Positions 10,190-21,290 of a stretch of 64,000 nt of DNA are shown here, one piece after another. Both the position numbers and the translations under genes were made by a program. Numbering within the stretch: position 1 is the first letter of the stretch; each line of letters opens with the position of its first letter. The stretch lies in contig JAAXNY010000001.1 of the NCBI GenBank assembly GCA_013420905.1, positions 1,302,001 through 1,366,000 on the forward strand, given 5' to 3'. Under the pieces are notes generated by a model that made no database searches, was not told where the DNA came from, and saw only the letters and a program-made list of their open reading frames with translations. Origin of the DNA: Collybia mongolica (lineage: Eukaryota; Basidiomycota; Agaricomycetes; Agaricales; Clitocybaceae).

Positions 10190-12798
10190 TACTGCTTGCC
10201 ATGAAAGATTAGCATAGGGAGTTGAATCCTGCTTGATTTCTGCTGTGAGGTTTCCAATATTCCACTCCATGGCCCACTGTGATGACGCAATGCTAGGTCC
10301 AACACAGAGTGCTTCAGGTGCAACATGTGACAACACATGAACAATTGGGTGAACATAATGGAGCCTGTCTGCTCTGCACTGGACGTAAAGAGCCTCATAC
10401 TCAGCAATAAATTCAATGAGGTATTGATGGGCCAAGGGTAGTTGATCTGTTGTACAGATGCGCCTCTGATAAATCAAACATACACCAGCAACAAGCTTGC
10501 AGTAAGATTTCCAAAATTCATTGGGCAGAACTCCATAGAATAACCCTGGTCCAAGGCCAAATAAATAAAGGAGAAATTCCCATGCCTTGTATCCACTGTT
10601 AATCTTTTCAGTGGGATTGCGTGGGGGTTGGTCAAAGGAGCCTGGAAGATAAGGTGTAGACTGGGTGACATCCAACCCATGACCAACCAAAACAGCCCAA
10701 GGCCATGATGCAATCAAGTCTGAGGTCTTCAAGCATTCAATTTTGCCTCGCCAGAGACCAATCATGAGATCCACAATGTTGAGCACTAGGTGCATGATGT
10801 TGCAGGGAAACATTGTAGGAATACCAAGTTATGTTCCATTGGGAAGGCCACTCAGAATACTTGGTTTGCAGATACCTGTTTCATGGTGCAAAAATTCATA
10901 GTTGGTCTGACTGCGTGCATTGCAAACACGTTGGAGGCTGTCCATATATTTAACCTTGTCAATAGGGCACACAATATGTGGTGGAACGTCATCATGATCA
11001 CATCCCACAATGTGATAATTGTCAGGCTTAGATAGGACAGGGTAGTGCATTGGGGCACCAGGTTTATGATGACCTGTGAGTCTGCACCAGAGCCGGCATC
11101 CGACTTTTCCAGAGTGTCCAACGAGTCCATTCAAATACACCATCCCTGGCCCATCTGCAGTTGCAAGAACAATATAAGGCCATGAGATGACCTTCTTACA
11201 GCGTGAGGCATCCCAGACAGGAAGGCCACCTTCCTTGTTGATGGCTGCGATATGATGAAACCCAATGAAATTGAAGGAATCAACAATCTTGATTTTGTTG
11301 GACCCAGGCATGATGCTTCCAGGAACAATGTACCGCTTTTTATACCTGAGATTTGGAGAGAAGCTGACGATGATCCAAATGGAAATCCAGCAGTCAGAGG
11401 CCTTGTTCCAATAGATCTGTGCACCGTCAAAGGAAAACATTAGCACCATGTCATGTTCAAGAATAGCCTTATCATTGATGGCATCGAGGATATCAGTCCC
11501 ACAGACAATGTCATCCACAAGTTCAATAACTCCATTTTGTATCTGTTCCTCAAGGAGTTCTGTTGCCCATGACCAAAAATAGTCCATCTCAACTACAGTT
11601 TTGTATGAGTGCTTCAGAGCCTAAATTGCAGGTCCTATTGGAATTGTGTAAAACTGCTGCCATGGTTTCTCTATCCCTAGCTTGAAGCGTGACTCGCCAC
11701 AACGATGACATGAGACCTTGTTGGCAAATGGCCCTGTATAAGCATGGCAGGAATTCGGACACATGTCACAGATAATTGGGGTGATACCCGTAAGTTTTTC
11801 GATCTGTCGTTTGAGCTGGTAGAATGAGAAAGGTTTGTTATCGGGATTTCTGGTGTGAATTGTTTCAATTGTTCGGTCATATAATTTTGCTGAATTTATT
11901 CCGTCAAGGAACAGACGGAGGCACATGAATAGGTCAATATCATTCTCGGGGTCCGGGTCCAGAGATTCTTCTGGCAGGTTCAATAGCATTGCAATAGCTT
12001 TGTCAGAGAGATCACCATTGTAAAGTGTTGCATTTTTGAGGGCTTCAATGAACTGCTGTGTAATTTTGACATCCTCGATACGGCTATAGGTGGTTGCAGG
12101 ATCTTCTTCAACATTAGCTCGGTGGTCAATAACAGAGGGTTGACATAGATCCTCTTCGTTCAACATGTCAAGACTCCCTGGGTCTGGACGCATTGCTTGA
12201 GACTGGAGAGGAACTATATGCAGATCATGTTGATTCTAGGTTCAATAAATGTTGAGTTCTGGTATCATGATGAGAAAATACATCCCACCGTGGTACTGGC
12301 TGGGTTTGGACCACCTAGTTCAGCATTATTACCTTCAAACAATTGCGGAAGCCGTAGACAGTCATCCGGTTGCTCAGGAAGCAGTTCGTCGTCCACAGAA
12401 TGCTCTCCTGCATGTGTTGTGGGCGCTCGATTCAACCTCAGTGGTTCTTGTGTAGCTCCTATGGCCGGGTACCGGTCAGTAGTGTCGCGACGCATGATAG
12501 TAGCATGTCTATAGTAAGTCGACGGAGTAACTTCTCGTAAAGTTTTGCAATATCGGGGACAGTCACAAAAATAACTCTTGACACCTTTTGAGCGTGCCAT
12601 GGGTGTGGGGAACAGACCAAGATGTTTAGTGGAACGAGGCGAGGAGAAGTCTGGATTGTACCAGCTAATTTACATGTCAGATATAAGTTACAATGATGAC
12701 ATCGAGGAAGTTGTCATTCAGATTATGTTGAGTGGAAGTTGTCAATATCACCCGTTTCGGCTCGATGGGTCCTGTTTGGCTCTATCCAGCTCACTCTA

Positions 12799-12827
12799 GC
12801 TCAACCAGCTTTTCACTGGGCCTGAAT
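12799..12827 (-). repeat. Right terminal inverted repeat and target duplication of the Plavaka element
   Basis: GCTTTTCACTGGG at 12808-12820 is the reverse complement of the left end, with GCTCAACC just inside it. The second CCTGAAT target copy occupies 12821-12827. Confidence 0.85.
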
Positions 12828-13019
12828 CCTGGCAGCCTATAAAGAGTAAGGTAAAGATTGCCTTAAATAATGCATTTAATTAATAGTACATTGATAATAA
12901 CCAACATGTTACACTCATGTAAAAGATCCACGAGTCATGGCGGGAACGTGAACACTCTTGTTCAAAACGCCGATTGATGTAGAAATTCGACGTTCGGCAG
13001 ACACTCGAGCACTGTGAGT

Positions 13020-14847
13020 CTAGCACTCTGCAGAATTCACTCTGAGCTCCTGGATATCAGCCTTGATATCAGGTAGATCTTCTTTCAGATCGGCGATGGA
13101 GCCCTCAGGCCACCGTTCCAGAGCCCATTGTCGCATAAATACGCTGCACTGAAGACAAGGAATTGAAAATTTTTCTTTCTAACCTATTAAGTTAACATAC
13201 CTTTAGATAACGCTTGTGAGCATATTTCTTGTACAGTGATTCATGCTGTACTGGTTCCAGAATGTAGTTCAACATGATGTTCGCGGTGGGTAATAGTTCG
13301 TCTTCGGCATACGTCATGTAGTGCGCCAGGTTTGGGGTCTAGGCGATATATTCATAAGTCTCGTTGGATATGTGTATATTATACAAAAACATACCCATTC
13401 TTCGCGACCTAGAGTTAGCCTTGCAAGCCATAACGCAGCCGCCGCCACGAGTGACGGAAGAGTTCCCACTAGTCGCCATTCGAGACACCCTATTTCAAGC
13501 AGGTATTTTGCTATAGTCCTGGCCTTTGTCTCACAGTCATCGGCCTTGCTTCCCCTGCGCAACCACCCCATAGGACCTGGATATCTCAAATCCCAGTCGA
13601 TGGTCTTGAGAATGTACCTCTCCGCTTTGAGAACTTCTTCGACTGTATATTGACCGTCCGCGAGGTATGCAATCTCAGCGACGGAAGGTGCATATGTTTC
13701 TTCGTACTTGGCCGCGATAAAAAAGCACGTTATGCCAACAAGCTGTAACTTCGATAGAGAGATTGGGCGTGCTGATAGGAATCGGTCAAGGATGTTCGTA
13801 AATAAAAAGAGCGTTTCATGAAGGAGCTGGAAGCGGGCGTGAACCTGGAGGATCCAGTCGACTAGGATTCCACGCTTCTCCCAATCAAGCTCGGGATGGT
13901 TTTGCATGTAGTCAGGGTTGGGACGCGTCGTCAACTGCAGGGGAGACGTCAGAGGTCGTATGACACATGGTACATTGAAACCCACCTCAATTTCCCTTAA
14001 GTAAACACACACTTCAACAACATACTCACTGACCATCGCGGGATCGTCCCAATCCTCTGCGTCGAGATCGTCCCACAATTGCACGTCACCAGCTGTCTGG
14101 TCTATAGCCACAAGCTCGCGGGCAATCTTGTCTGCGTCAGCCTGGGATTCTTCGTCGATGTGAAGCTCGTCAGCGAGGTCGTCTGTATGACGACGTTTGA
14201 AGGCACGATCGGTCTCTGCGTCCTCTGTGTCTACGACCGAGGGTTTACGTTTGGTGACCGGAACAGGAGCAGGGGCAGGAGGCTTGACGAACACGGGCCC
14301 ATCGCGAGTCAACACACGAGTCGGTTTTTCCTTCCCTGCGATTACGTCTGTCGCTTGGCTGGAGGTCGTGCTGACACTCGCCGCCCTTGTGCCCCTTTTG
14401 GCGACGAGGGAAGCAGCAGTGCGAAGCGACTCTCGCATAGGCGGCCTAGCTGGTGCCTTCGATTTCGACTCAGCGGCTCCCGCGACCTCCTTCTCCTTAC
14501 CCTTCGCCGTGCCACCCCTGCCCGGCCCATTTTTGTTTTTATTTACCAGTCCTGTAACCTCAACAAGCACATCGCGCCTCTTTCTTCCAAGAGGAATTTC
14601 TAATGCAGAGCCATCTTTTCCCTTGGAGGCTTGGGTAGGAGCTGTCGCGTGAGTAGTTGGGACATCTGCAGTAGTCGAGGCAAGCGACTTCGCGCGCGTG
14701 GTTACTCGAGAGGGGCGAGCATTGGCATTTTCATTATCTTTCAAGTTTCTTGTCAACCTGGTGGTTCGACGCAGCTGCGATGCGACAACCAGCATGAGAG
14801 CGACGTCGACGAAAACAGACGAGAAAACTTACTGGAATATTTGACAT
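13020..14847 (-). CDS. B-type (G2/mitotic) cyclin, paralogue 1
   Basis: The tiny first exon encodes MSNIP (14833-14847). It is spliced to a basic Ser/Lys/Arg-rich N-terminal region, then an acidic stretch (DDLDAEDWDDPAMVSEYVVEV). The cyclin box follows (GILVDWILQVHARFQLLHET, LDRFLSARPISLSKLQLVGI, FIAAKYEE with the cyclin Lys and Glu), then the C-terminal cyclin fold (YLLEIGCLEWRL, TPNLAHYMTY, HKRYLK). The stop is TAG at 13020-13022. A destruction-box-like RxxL occurs at RTTRLTRNL close to the N-terminus. B cyclins activate CDK1 at G2/M and are removed by APC/C. It is closely similar in sequence and exon layout to the cyclin at 47569-49567. It faces the SRA gene across a shared promoter region. 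Confidence 0.93.
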
Positions 14848-15569
14848 TTTGGTGGCTTTCCTTGTGATGGTCCACTGTCGTAATGAGATGAATACAAGTG
14901 TAGAAGAAACGGTGTACTGAGTCCAAGCTCCAGCACTGTTCACGTTCAGAAGAACAAGGTGAGAGATCGGCGTTCGAAAGTTGGGCGAGTTATGGAAAAC
15001 AAAACACGCCAAAACATTTTAGACGCGTCGCTAGTCACGTGAAATCGAACACAATGGTAGCACGTCGCCAGACGCGACAAGACACAACAAAAGCGCGCTG
15101 AAACGCGCGCAAAAGTATAATATAGATCGATGACCGAGTGTTATAATTTGCATTGGTTAACGAACAGAGTGGTGTGACGAAAGAAAATCACCAAAATGTA
15201 TTGGACTGAATCGTCAAAGGCACACTGAACGAGCAGTTCTCCAAAGCGCTTACAATTCACCTTGCCTGTAGAGATTAGAGCTGCCTTTATCCGCTATATA
15301 TCCAACTGCCTTCTCACTCTATAAAGCGAGCATACGAGCAATTTTCACGGACCGCTAGGTGACGAAAAAAGACATACGCCAAATAGACCTAAATAGTGCG
15401 GAAATTGAAACGACGCACGCCACATGGCACTCGACAATGATAATGGCACGTGAGCGATCGCAAAGACCAATATAAACTACAGTCGACCCTCTTATGCACA
15501 AGAACCCGTCTCTTCATAGGCTCCACCCACCGACGCAAGCCACGTTCACATATCGTATAGCATAAAAAC
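14848..15569. promoter_or_regulatory. Divergent promoter of cyclin paralogue 1 and the SRA gene, with ACGCGT and CACGTG
   Basis: This 722-bp intergenic region lies between two divergent starts. ACGCGT (15023-15028, the MluI cell-cycle box recognised by MBF-type factors in other fungi) is followed 7 nt later by the E-box CACGTG (15036-15041), about 175 nt upstream of the cyclin ATG. The same pair occurs upstream of the second cyclin. Several other CGCG-rich words follow (about 15060-15110). Confidence 0.6.
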
Positions 15570-16824
15570 ATGCGCCGCATTCACATTTCAAGCCCAAGTG
15601 ATGCGTATGTCTTCTATTCTGAACTATCAATGCCTTTTGTGATTTGAAATCTCAATACCACTCAGGAAAACTTTTGGCGACATCAATGGAATCCCAGTGG
15701 GAACCTTTTTCTTGGATCGAAAGCACCTCTTTGAAGCCGGAATGCATGGTCGCCCGTCCTGGGGAATACACGGAACCGAAGAAGCCGGCGCATATGCCGT
15801 CGTTTTGAATGGCGGGTATGAAGACGATCGCGATCAAGGCGAAATCGTGTACGTTGTGTTAACTAGCTATACTACTCGATCCACGCTCATTAATTGCCCT
15901 TTGATTAGAATATATACAGGCCATGGTGGGTACTTTGCATGTTTCACATCCAGAATCACTATTAACAAGGCTTTGTTCGTTTAGGAAAGGGTAAAAGTAA
16001 AAGCGCACCCAAAATAAAGGGCGACGGAGCCATCAGCCGTCTTCGACGGCGAGTCAATGGTCTGCAGAGTTGGGAGGCAAACCAGGTTGGAGATCAGACA
16101 TGGACTCATGGGAATAAAGCACTCAAGGTATGCTTTGACTTTCACTTCAAAGGTTTTTGACTAATTGCTCAAATACAAAGAGGTCTTATGAGACGAAATA
16201 CCCTGTTCGGCTTATTCGTGGGCCCGACGGCAACCCTAAATACTCTCCGTTCGAAGGGTAAGCCACCTTGGTCAACCACCGAGTCCTGAAGCTCATTAAA
16301 ATGTTCTCCAGATACCGCTATGATGGCCTCTACGAAGTTGTCCGTGTACGCTTTTACCTCCTTACGACCATTGCAAACTATTTATCTGCCATTTATTCAG
16401 TGTTGGGAGGAGAAAGGCTCAAAGGGCTTCACTATGTGTATGTTCGAGCTGCAGGCAAGTCCATCTCAATATTTCTTCACACCGAAATTTAACCTTTACC
16501 CAGCGATGGTCCGAGCAAGACCCACTCCCAACCATCCAGAATCCCACACATTTTTGGGATTTCTGCCCAGTCGTACCTGATGAGGACGAAGGTGCATCTA
16601 AGCCACTTAAACAGACTTATACAAGACAGACACGCAGGATGATCGAAGGGACTCGGGGGCTCGGCCACATAGGCAAGGTTCCTAAAATGAAAAAACCCTA
16701 CGCAGTTCCTACGGCTGTACCACCTGCCAGTTCAAGAAAGCCTGACGAGACACGCACGCACGACCCTTATGATTTGTTACGACACCATGCTCTCCAGCCC
16801 TCCGCCTCCAGTGTTTTGATATAA
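15570..16824 (+). CDS. SRA/YDG-domain protein (methylated-DNA reader)
   Basis: After a short first exon (MRRIHISSPSDA) the protein is almost entirely an SRA domain. Segments in order: KTFGDINGIPVGTFF, WGIHGTEEAGAYAVVLNGGY, EDDRDQGEIV, YTGHGG, then GLQSWEANQVGDQTWTHG, NKALKRSYETKYPVRLIRG, YSPFEGYRYDGLYEVVR and GFTMCMFELQRW. The C-terminal tail is basic. Seven exons are deduced, and one intron (after ELQ, about 16455) has a GC donor. SRA domains flip out and bind methylated or oxidised cytosine; in UHRF1 this is coupled to PHD and RING domains, none of which is present here. Stand-alone SRA proteins are known in fungi. The chosen ATG follows from the exon-1/exon-2 phase match (GC|G, Ala). Confidence 0.88.
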
Positions 16825-18608
16825 AGGCAGGGCTCCTCACCTAACTTTCCGTGCATGTATTGGTTAGCCCGTTTTTCATGTATATCAATACCAATTTCTT
16901 GCTTATCTCTAAATAACGTACATTGATACAATATTCACCACGATATGACTGTCTCTCCCTAGCCTTCAGCAGCTTGTTTCGCTTCTACGACATCTGAGGC
17001 AATTGTGCTAATATCCGCTTGACATAACACGCAGCTGGTCCATTTTTTTGAGAACTTCCCCAACCGAACGATCCAACTCACTTGCGATTGCACGTTGCCA
17101 CGAGGCATTTAGTGCAGTGAAAGCCTCGCAGAGATCACCATCAATGACTCCCTTGACTGGAGCATAATACCCTCTCCAGATCATATGATCTCGTCCTACG
17201 ATACTTACTTGCTCTGCACACATGTGTTGTTCAAAGCACTCTTAATAACTCGATATCCTCTGTTGATGCGAGGGGAACGAGAACCCCAATCGTGCCATGA
17301 AGCGCCGTGTAGAACAGAATCTCTCGGCCACCTGTTACAAGAGATGCCTTGTGGAGCGAAGTGATAACATCTCCGACATGAAAATGAGCCAGTAATTTGG
17401 TCTTGTGAGGGGCACCATTGAGGATCCCTTTTTCGTGGAGGATCCCAGTACCGGCTGGGTCGTCGTCAACTTGGTCTGAGACAGAGCCGTCTAATCGTTT
17501 GATGAAGACATTGCCAAACCTATCAGCAGCTGCCACCGTGTTGTAGTCAACCATCGTTGAGCAAGTTATCCATCGCGGTTGAGTGTCATCCGCAAAAACA
17601 AGCAGGCGATTCTCCGGGGCTGTAGGCAACAAATGACACGGAATTCTGCATATCGCCAACAATAATATGTGATCCTTGGGAGTTTAGGCTGACAATAAGA
17701 TTTGAAAAAGTCTATTTCCAAAACATGTAAGCATGGAAAACTAGATTCTGTCACGTTGAAGGCACACTTTATTCTTGGCTTTACGAAGAAGTTTCTTTTT
17801 CCCCATCTCATAGATTCTTAGCGCACATCCGAGACCAACAAGCAGGCAGCCTTGAAATCCCGTCAATGTTAGCGGTATATTATCAATCTCGATCTATGAT
17901 GAACTCAAGAAATATTCTTAGGTGATGTATAATATATTTGACTCACAACGTGATGAAGCTCTAAACTTCCATCCGCCTGGGATTTATAGGTTCGTAGGAA
18001 ACCAGATGTGCAGGACTGAGGGGGAAGAACCACATTAGTAGCTGTACCCACAACAAGAAAGTGTTCTCCAGAACAGGCCGTGAAGGGAACGACGGCGAGG
18101 GAAAATGCGGCTTCCTTGTCCGTAAACTTTACAATAGACATTGTCTGCACTGATTTCCGTCTGTAAGAAAAGTAGATATGAGGTAGGAGGTTTTAGTTTA
18201 CCTGAACCGGATCAACGGCGCGAATGCACGACAGCCCTTTGAAGCCTTGGCTAATACTTGCATCTGCCAGGAGTGACATGTAAGAGTCAGAAGAAAACCC
18301 ATGGAGATGTCACACACCTCTGTACTTGCGTCACCATTTACGACTGGTGGTTGTTTTTCTGCCACTCGGTGTTCAGCTTCTACAACATAAGAGTATGGAT
18401 TTTCGGGATGTTTGTTAAATTCACGTGGGGTGTATGACAGGGGCATACCGTTTTGCTTTATATTCACTCCCAGAACTGGAATAGATCCGATGTATTAGTT
18501 AACCTAACACAGTGCGCAAAAGAACCCCATTCTTCAAACCAATATTGGCAAAGATAATCGCCTGACCCTGCTCGTTAGGTGTCTCAATGATACATATCGA
18601 GGATGGAG

Positions 18609-19169
18609 GCGAGGTTCAGGGGGGGGGCGGTAGAAGAATCCGAGACCTTGAGTCCCCTGGACCCTTACATCAAGGGTCTCGTAGGGTCCTCCGTGGGGCG
18701 ACGTCTCGAGTAGGAACTCAAATTGATTTGTTTTCCTCTGAACAAAAAGCAAGTGCCTTCCCACATGATTCCTCATGTCTTTGAGCTTTGTAGTTTGCCC
18801 ACATAAGTAATAGTTAATGTTGACCTCAGCCTCAAGCTTTTTCACTGTAATATGCTTTGGAAGGTTACAATAGCTACAGCTAGGGCAGGCTCCCCTACGT
18901 ATATTGGTAAGGTTAAACCAAAGACCCTTAGTATCATTCACCTTGACTTGCAAATATTTATATGGTGAAGTACATAGATGGGGTGGAATAAGGAGAAGAA
19001 GATAACAGATTCTCATTTAGTGTGGTGCATTTGAACTTGGCCGAAATTAGCCGAACTGAATTTCCTACTTGAGACGTTGTCCCACGGAGGACCCTACGAG
19101 ACCCTTGATGTAAGGGTCCAGGGGACTCAAGGTCTCGGATTCTTCTACCGCCCCCCCCCTGGCGAGGTT
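18609..19169. mobile_element. hAT-like MITE with ~81-bp perfect inverted repeats
   Basis: The 545-bp element (18617-19161) begins CAGGGGGGGGGCGG and ends with its reverse complement. The two ends match perfectly for about 81 bp and imperfectly to about 100 bp. An exact 8-bp direct repeat GCGAGGTT flanks it (18609-18616 and 19162-19169). The 8-bp duplication and the CAGGG terminus fit the hAT superfamily. There is no coding capacity. Deleting the element and one GCGAGGTT rejoins ALTS and PPSSICII of the RSE1 frame on the minus strand, so the insertion is in an exon. Each arm contains its own small palindrome (ACCCTTACATCAAGGGT). Confidence 0.9.
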
Positions 19170-21290
19170 AAAGCCTGCAAGCTGATAATATCAAACATCT
19201 TCTCGGGGTCTAACGACACGATGCGGACTGTTTGATCCTCGCAATCAGCAGCCTAAGAGATAATGTAGATAAACGCGAAATTGGATGAAAAATACAGCAT
19301 ACCAGATATGACGTCCTTTGTCGGCCCTCAGGAACTTCTCCTAGGCCCAAGGCTAGAATTGCACTTCCCATAGCTTTTCGCCCTTGGTATTCATTTAACT
19401 GACCATCTAAATCGATTTCGAAGTAAACAATCTCAGCAGAACTTAATGCTACGGCGACCTGCCGAATATTTGTTGCGGCGATGACAATGGTCTTGCCTAC
19501 TGGGGCCGACCACTCGGTGACAGCTCCCGACGACGTAATGTGGCGCACACCCGAAGGATGGACTTGTACCAAGGATTCAGCATCAATTTGTTGGACTGCG
19601 AGGGAAGGCTTAGAATTGAGGAACCCAGTATGTTCAACTCCTTCAATGACCTCCCCTACAGACAGTACGAGTGTGCCGTTGAGAAGGGATAACACGACGT
19701 ATGCACCAAATTTGTCTGGAACAGTATGAGCGATGCTATAACCGAGGACAAACCAAACATACCATGTTTCTTGAGTTTTGTCATCCAGATGCCATTGGGA
19801 ACATATTTGACATCTGCTTTCAAAGCTCCTCGACTTCAAGTCCATGGGTCAAGGCTTTGAAAACTGCTCCTTGAGCCACGACCACAGGTGGTAAAAATTT
19901 GGGGTGCCTCAGACTTAGCGATCGTAAAGACCTTGGAATCATTAACTGGGTCCAAAGAGACAATCTCATGTACTAAAACCAAATTCCGGAGGCCTCGCAC
20001 GCGGAAATGAATAGCCGGCAGTTGCGTACGTGGATTCTCCATTCCAAAAGGAAAGGAAAGATACTCATCTTCATCATCGTCATCGCCCAGTTTGATGAAT
20101 TGATATAGGTGCCTATGAATCGTGAGAAAGGGGTGTGGTAAGAGACATGTTGCTCACCTATTGCCAAATTCCGATGCAGCAAACAGATAGCCTGATTTAG
20201 TTATGCATAAACTCGAAGACGCGGGGACTGTGTCAAAGTATTTAATTATTAAAGACTTGACGTCGTCTGCTTCGTGCTCAATCGTTATCTTGAATAGATC
20301 TCCATCTTCGCTTTGTAGAAGAAAAAAAACATCCTCCTGAGATTCGTGTCAAGAAAACGGACACGCGAATACAAATATGTCACATACTTTCATCTCATGC
20401 ATAACGGCGGAGATAACCACCACCCCCCGCAAAGGATTATCTCCTTCGCGTCGAGGTATGGGAACACGATGTTGTGGCGCATTCATATTGCGATATATGA
20501 TGTGGCCCTCGCAACAAATCAAAACCCCGGAGGGACCGTCAAGCCGATCATGAGACCCCGACAGGCCACCAGGGACTTGGACGAGGAGATTGGCTCGGTT
20601 GTCAGTTAATTCAGACCATTTTCGTACCACATGATTCAGACCTAAATCCAACTCATAGTACGTCAACATCTAGAAGAATCCATCTATTGTTAGCGCCAAC
20701 GCAAGACAATCGAGCAGGGCGTAGCTCACTTTATTAGCTTTCTCGAAAGCCTCCCTAGAGTGATCTTGGTCGCTTTCTGTATAGTCTACTTCAAGCGCTG
20801 CGAACGTTGGGTTATCGAATCCAACATCCACACCAACGATATGATGGACGATCGTGTTCGATTTGTGGGCTTCAAGAGGAGAGGATATCGTGATGTTGAC
20901 AGAATCATTGCGATTTATAATGTAGACCAGTTTGGATTTCTCCATAGCAGCAATCATTACACTTCGTCCCTTTGGGTCAGTTGCGAGGTGTTGCCCAGGA
21001 ACAATGCGATGAGACCCAGACTTTCCATAAGTCTCTTGGTGAAGTTTCGCGAACTGCCCAGTATTTAGGTATAATCAAGAACAACTATACGTCCCGAGTC
21101 TGAGCCAATAATCATGCAGTCTGAAACCGTGTTAGAAAATGAAGTGAACGTCGACAAAATTAAATTTTGTACTGTCTGTCAAGCGAAGAGGGACAATGGA
21201 TATTATTGAGCCAAACACAGTAGTTGCACACACTGTTGTCAAAGAGCTAGTTTGTGTGTCCAGACGAAGCAATTCTAATTGCGTTCCATA

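Larger units (their letters stand above)
8829..12600 (-). pseudogene. Plavaka (Tnp2-like) transposase, degenerate
   Basis: The N-terminus MARSKGVKSYFCDCPRYC at 12600 opens with a small Cys cluster typical of Plavaka proteins. A zinc-ribbon-like segment (CDMCPNSC...CHRCGESR) lies near 11700-11790. The DDE-type core follows (MLMFSFDGAQIYWNK, LATADGPG, LNGLVGHSGKVGCRLWC, then IVDLMIGLWRG and YLPGSFDQPPRNP). The tail reads FGDVQYYFCFNLA and VFVIEKPGLDV, ending at 8829. Stops interrupt the single frame: TAG at 11621-11623, TAA at 10829-10831 and TGA at 9317-9319. There is a frameshift near 9265, a solo LTR at 9945-10184 and another insertion at 9426-9804. Homology continues in frame across each stop. 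Identification as Plavaka is confident; function in this copy is excluded. Confidence 0.85.
6498..12820 (-). mobile_element. Plavaka-type (CACTA-like) DNA transposon, complete by ends but decayed
   Basis: The 6,323-bp element begins CCCAGTGAAAAGC-C-GGTTGAGC at 6498. It ends with the reverse complement of CCCAGTGAAAAGC-T-GGTTGAGC at 12820: a 22-bp terminal inverted repeat with one mismatch. It is flanked by a perfect 7-bp direct repeat CCTGAAT (6491-6497 and 12821-12827). Subterminal TGATTGAGC-like repeats follow the left end. Inside, on the minus strand, lie a transposase (8829-12600) and a second gene (6943-8455). Both carry in-frame stop codons, and the transposase holds two foreign insertions. 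The copy is therefore inactive for its own transposition, although its ends might still be mobilised by an intact relative. The 7-bp duplication is longer than the 2-3 bp usual for plant CACTA elements. Confidence 0.85.

Noticed and set aside
12197..12514. Plus-strand frame at the start of the transposase
   Set aside because: Antisense of the transposase N-terminal exon with its Cys cluster.
14079..14652. Long plus-strand frames over the cyclin gene
   Set aside because: Antisense shadows of the GC-rich, Ala/Lys-rich N-terminal cyclin coding region.
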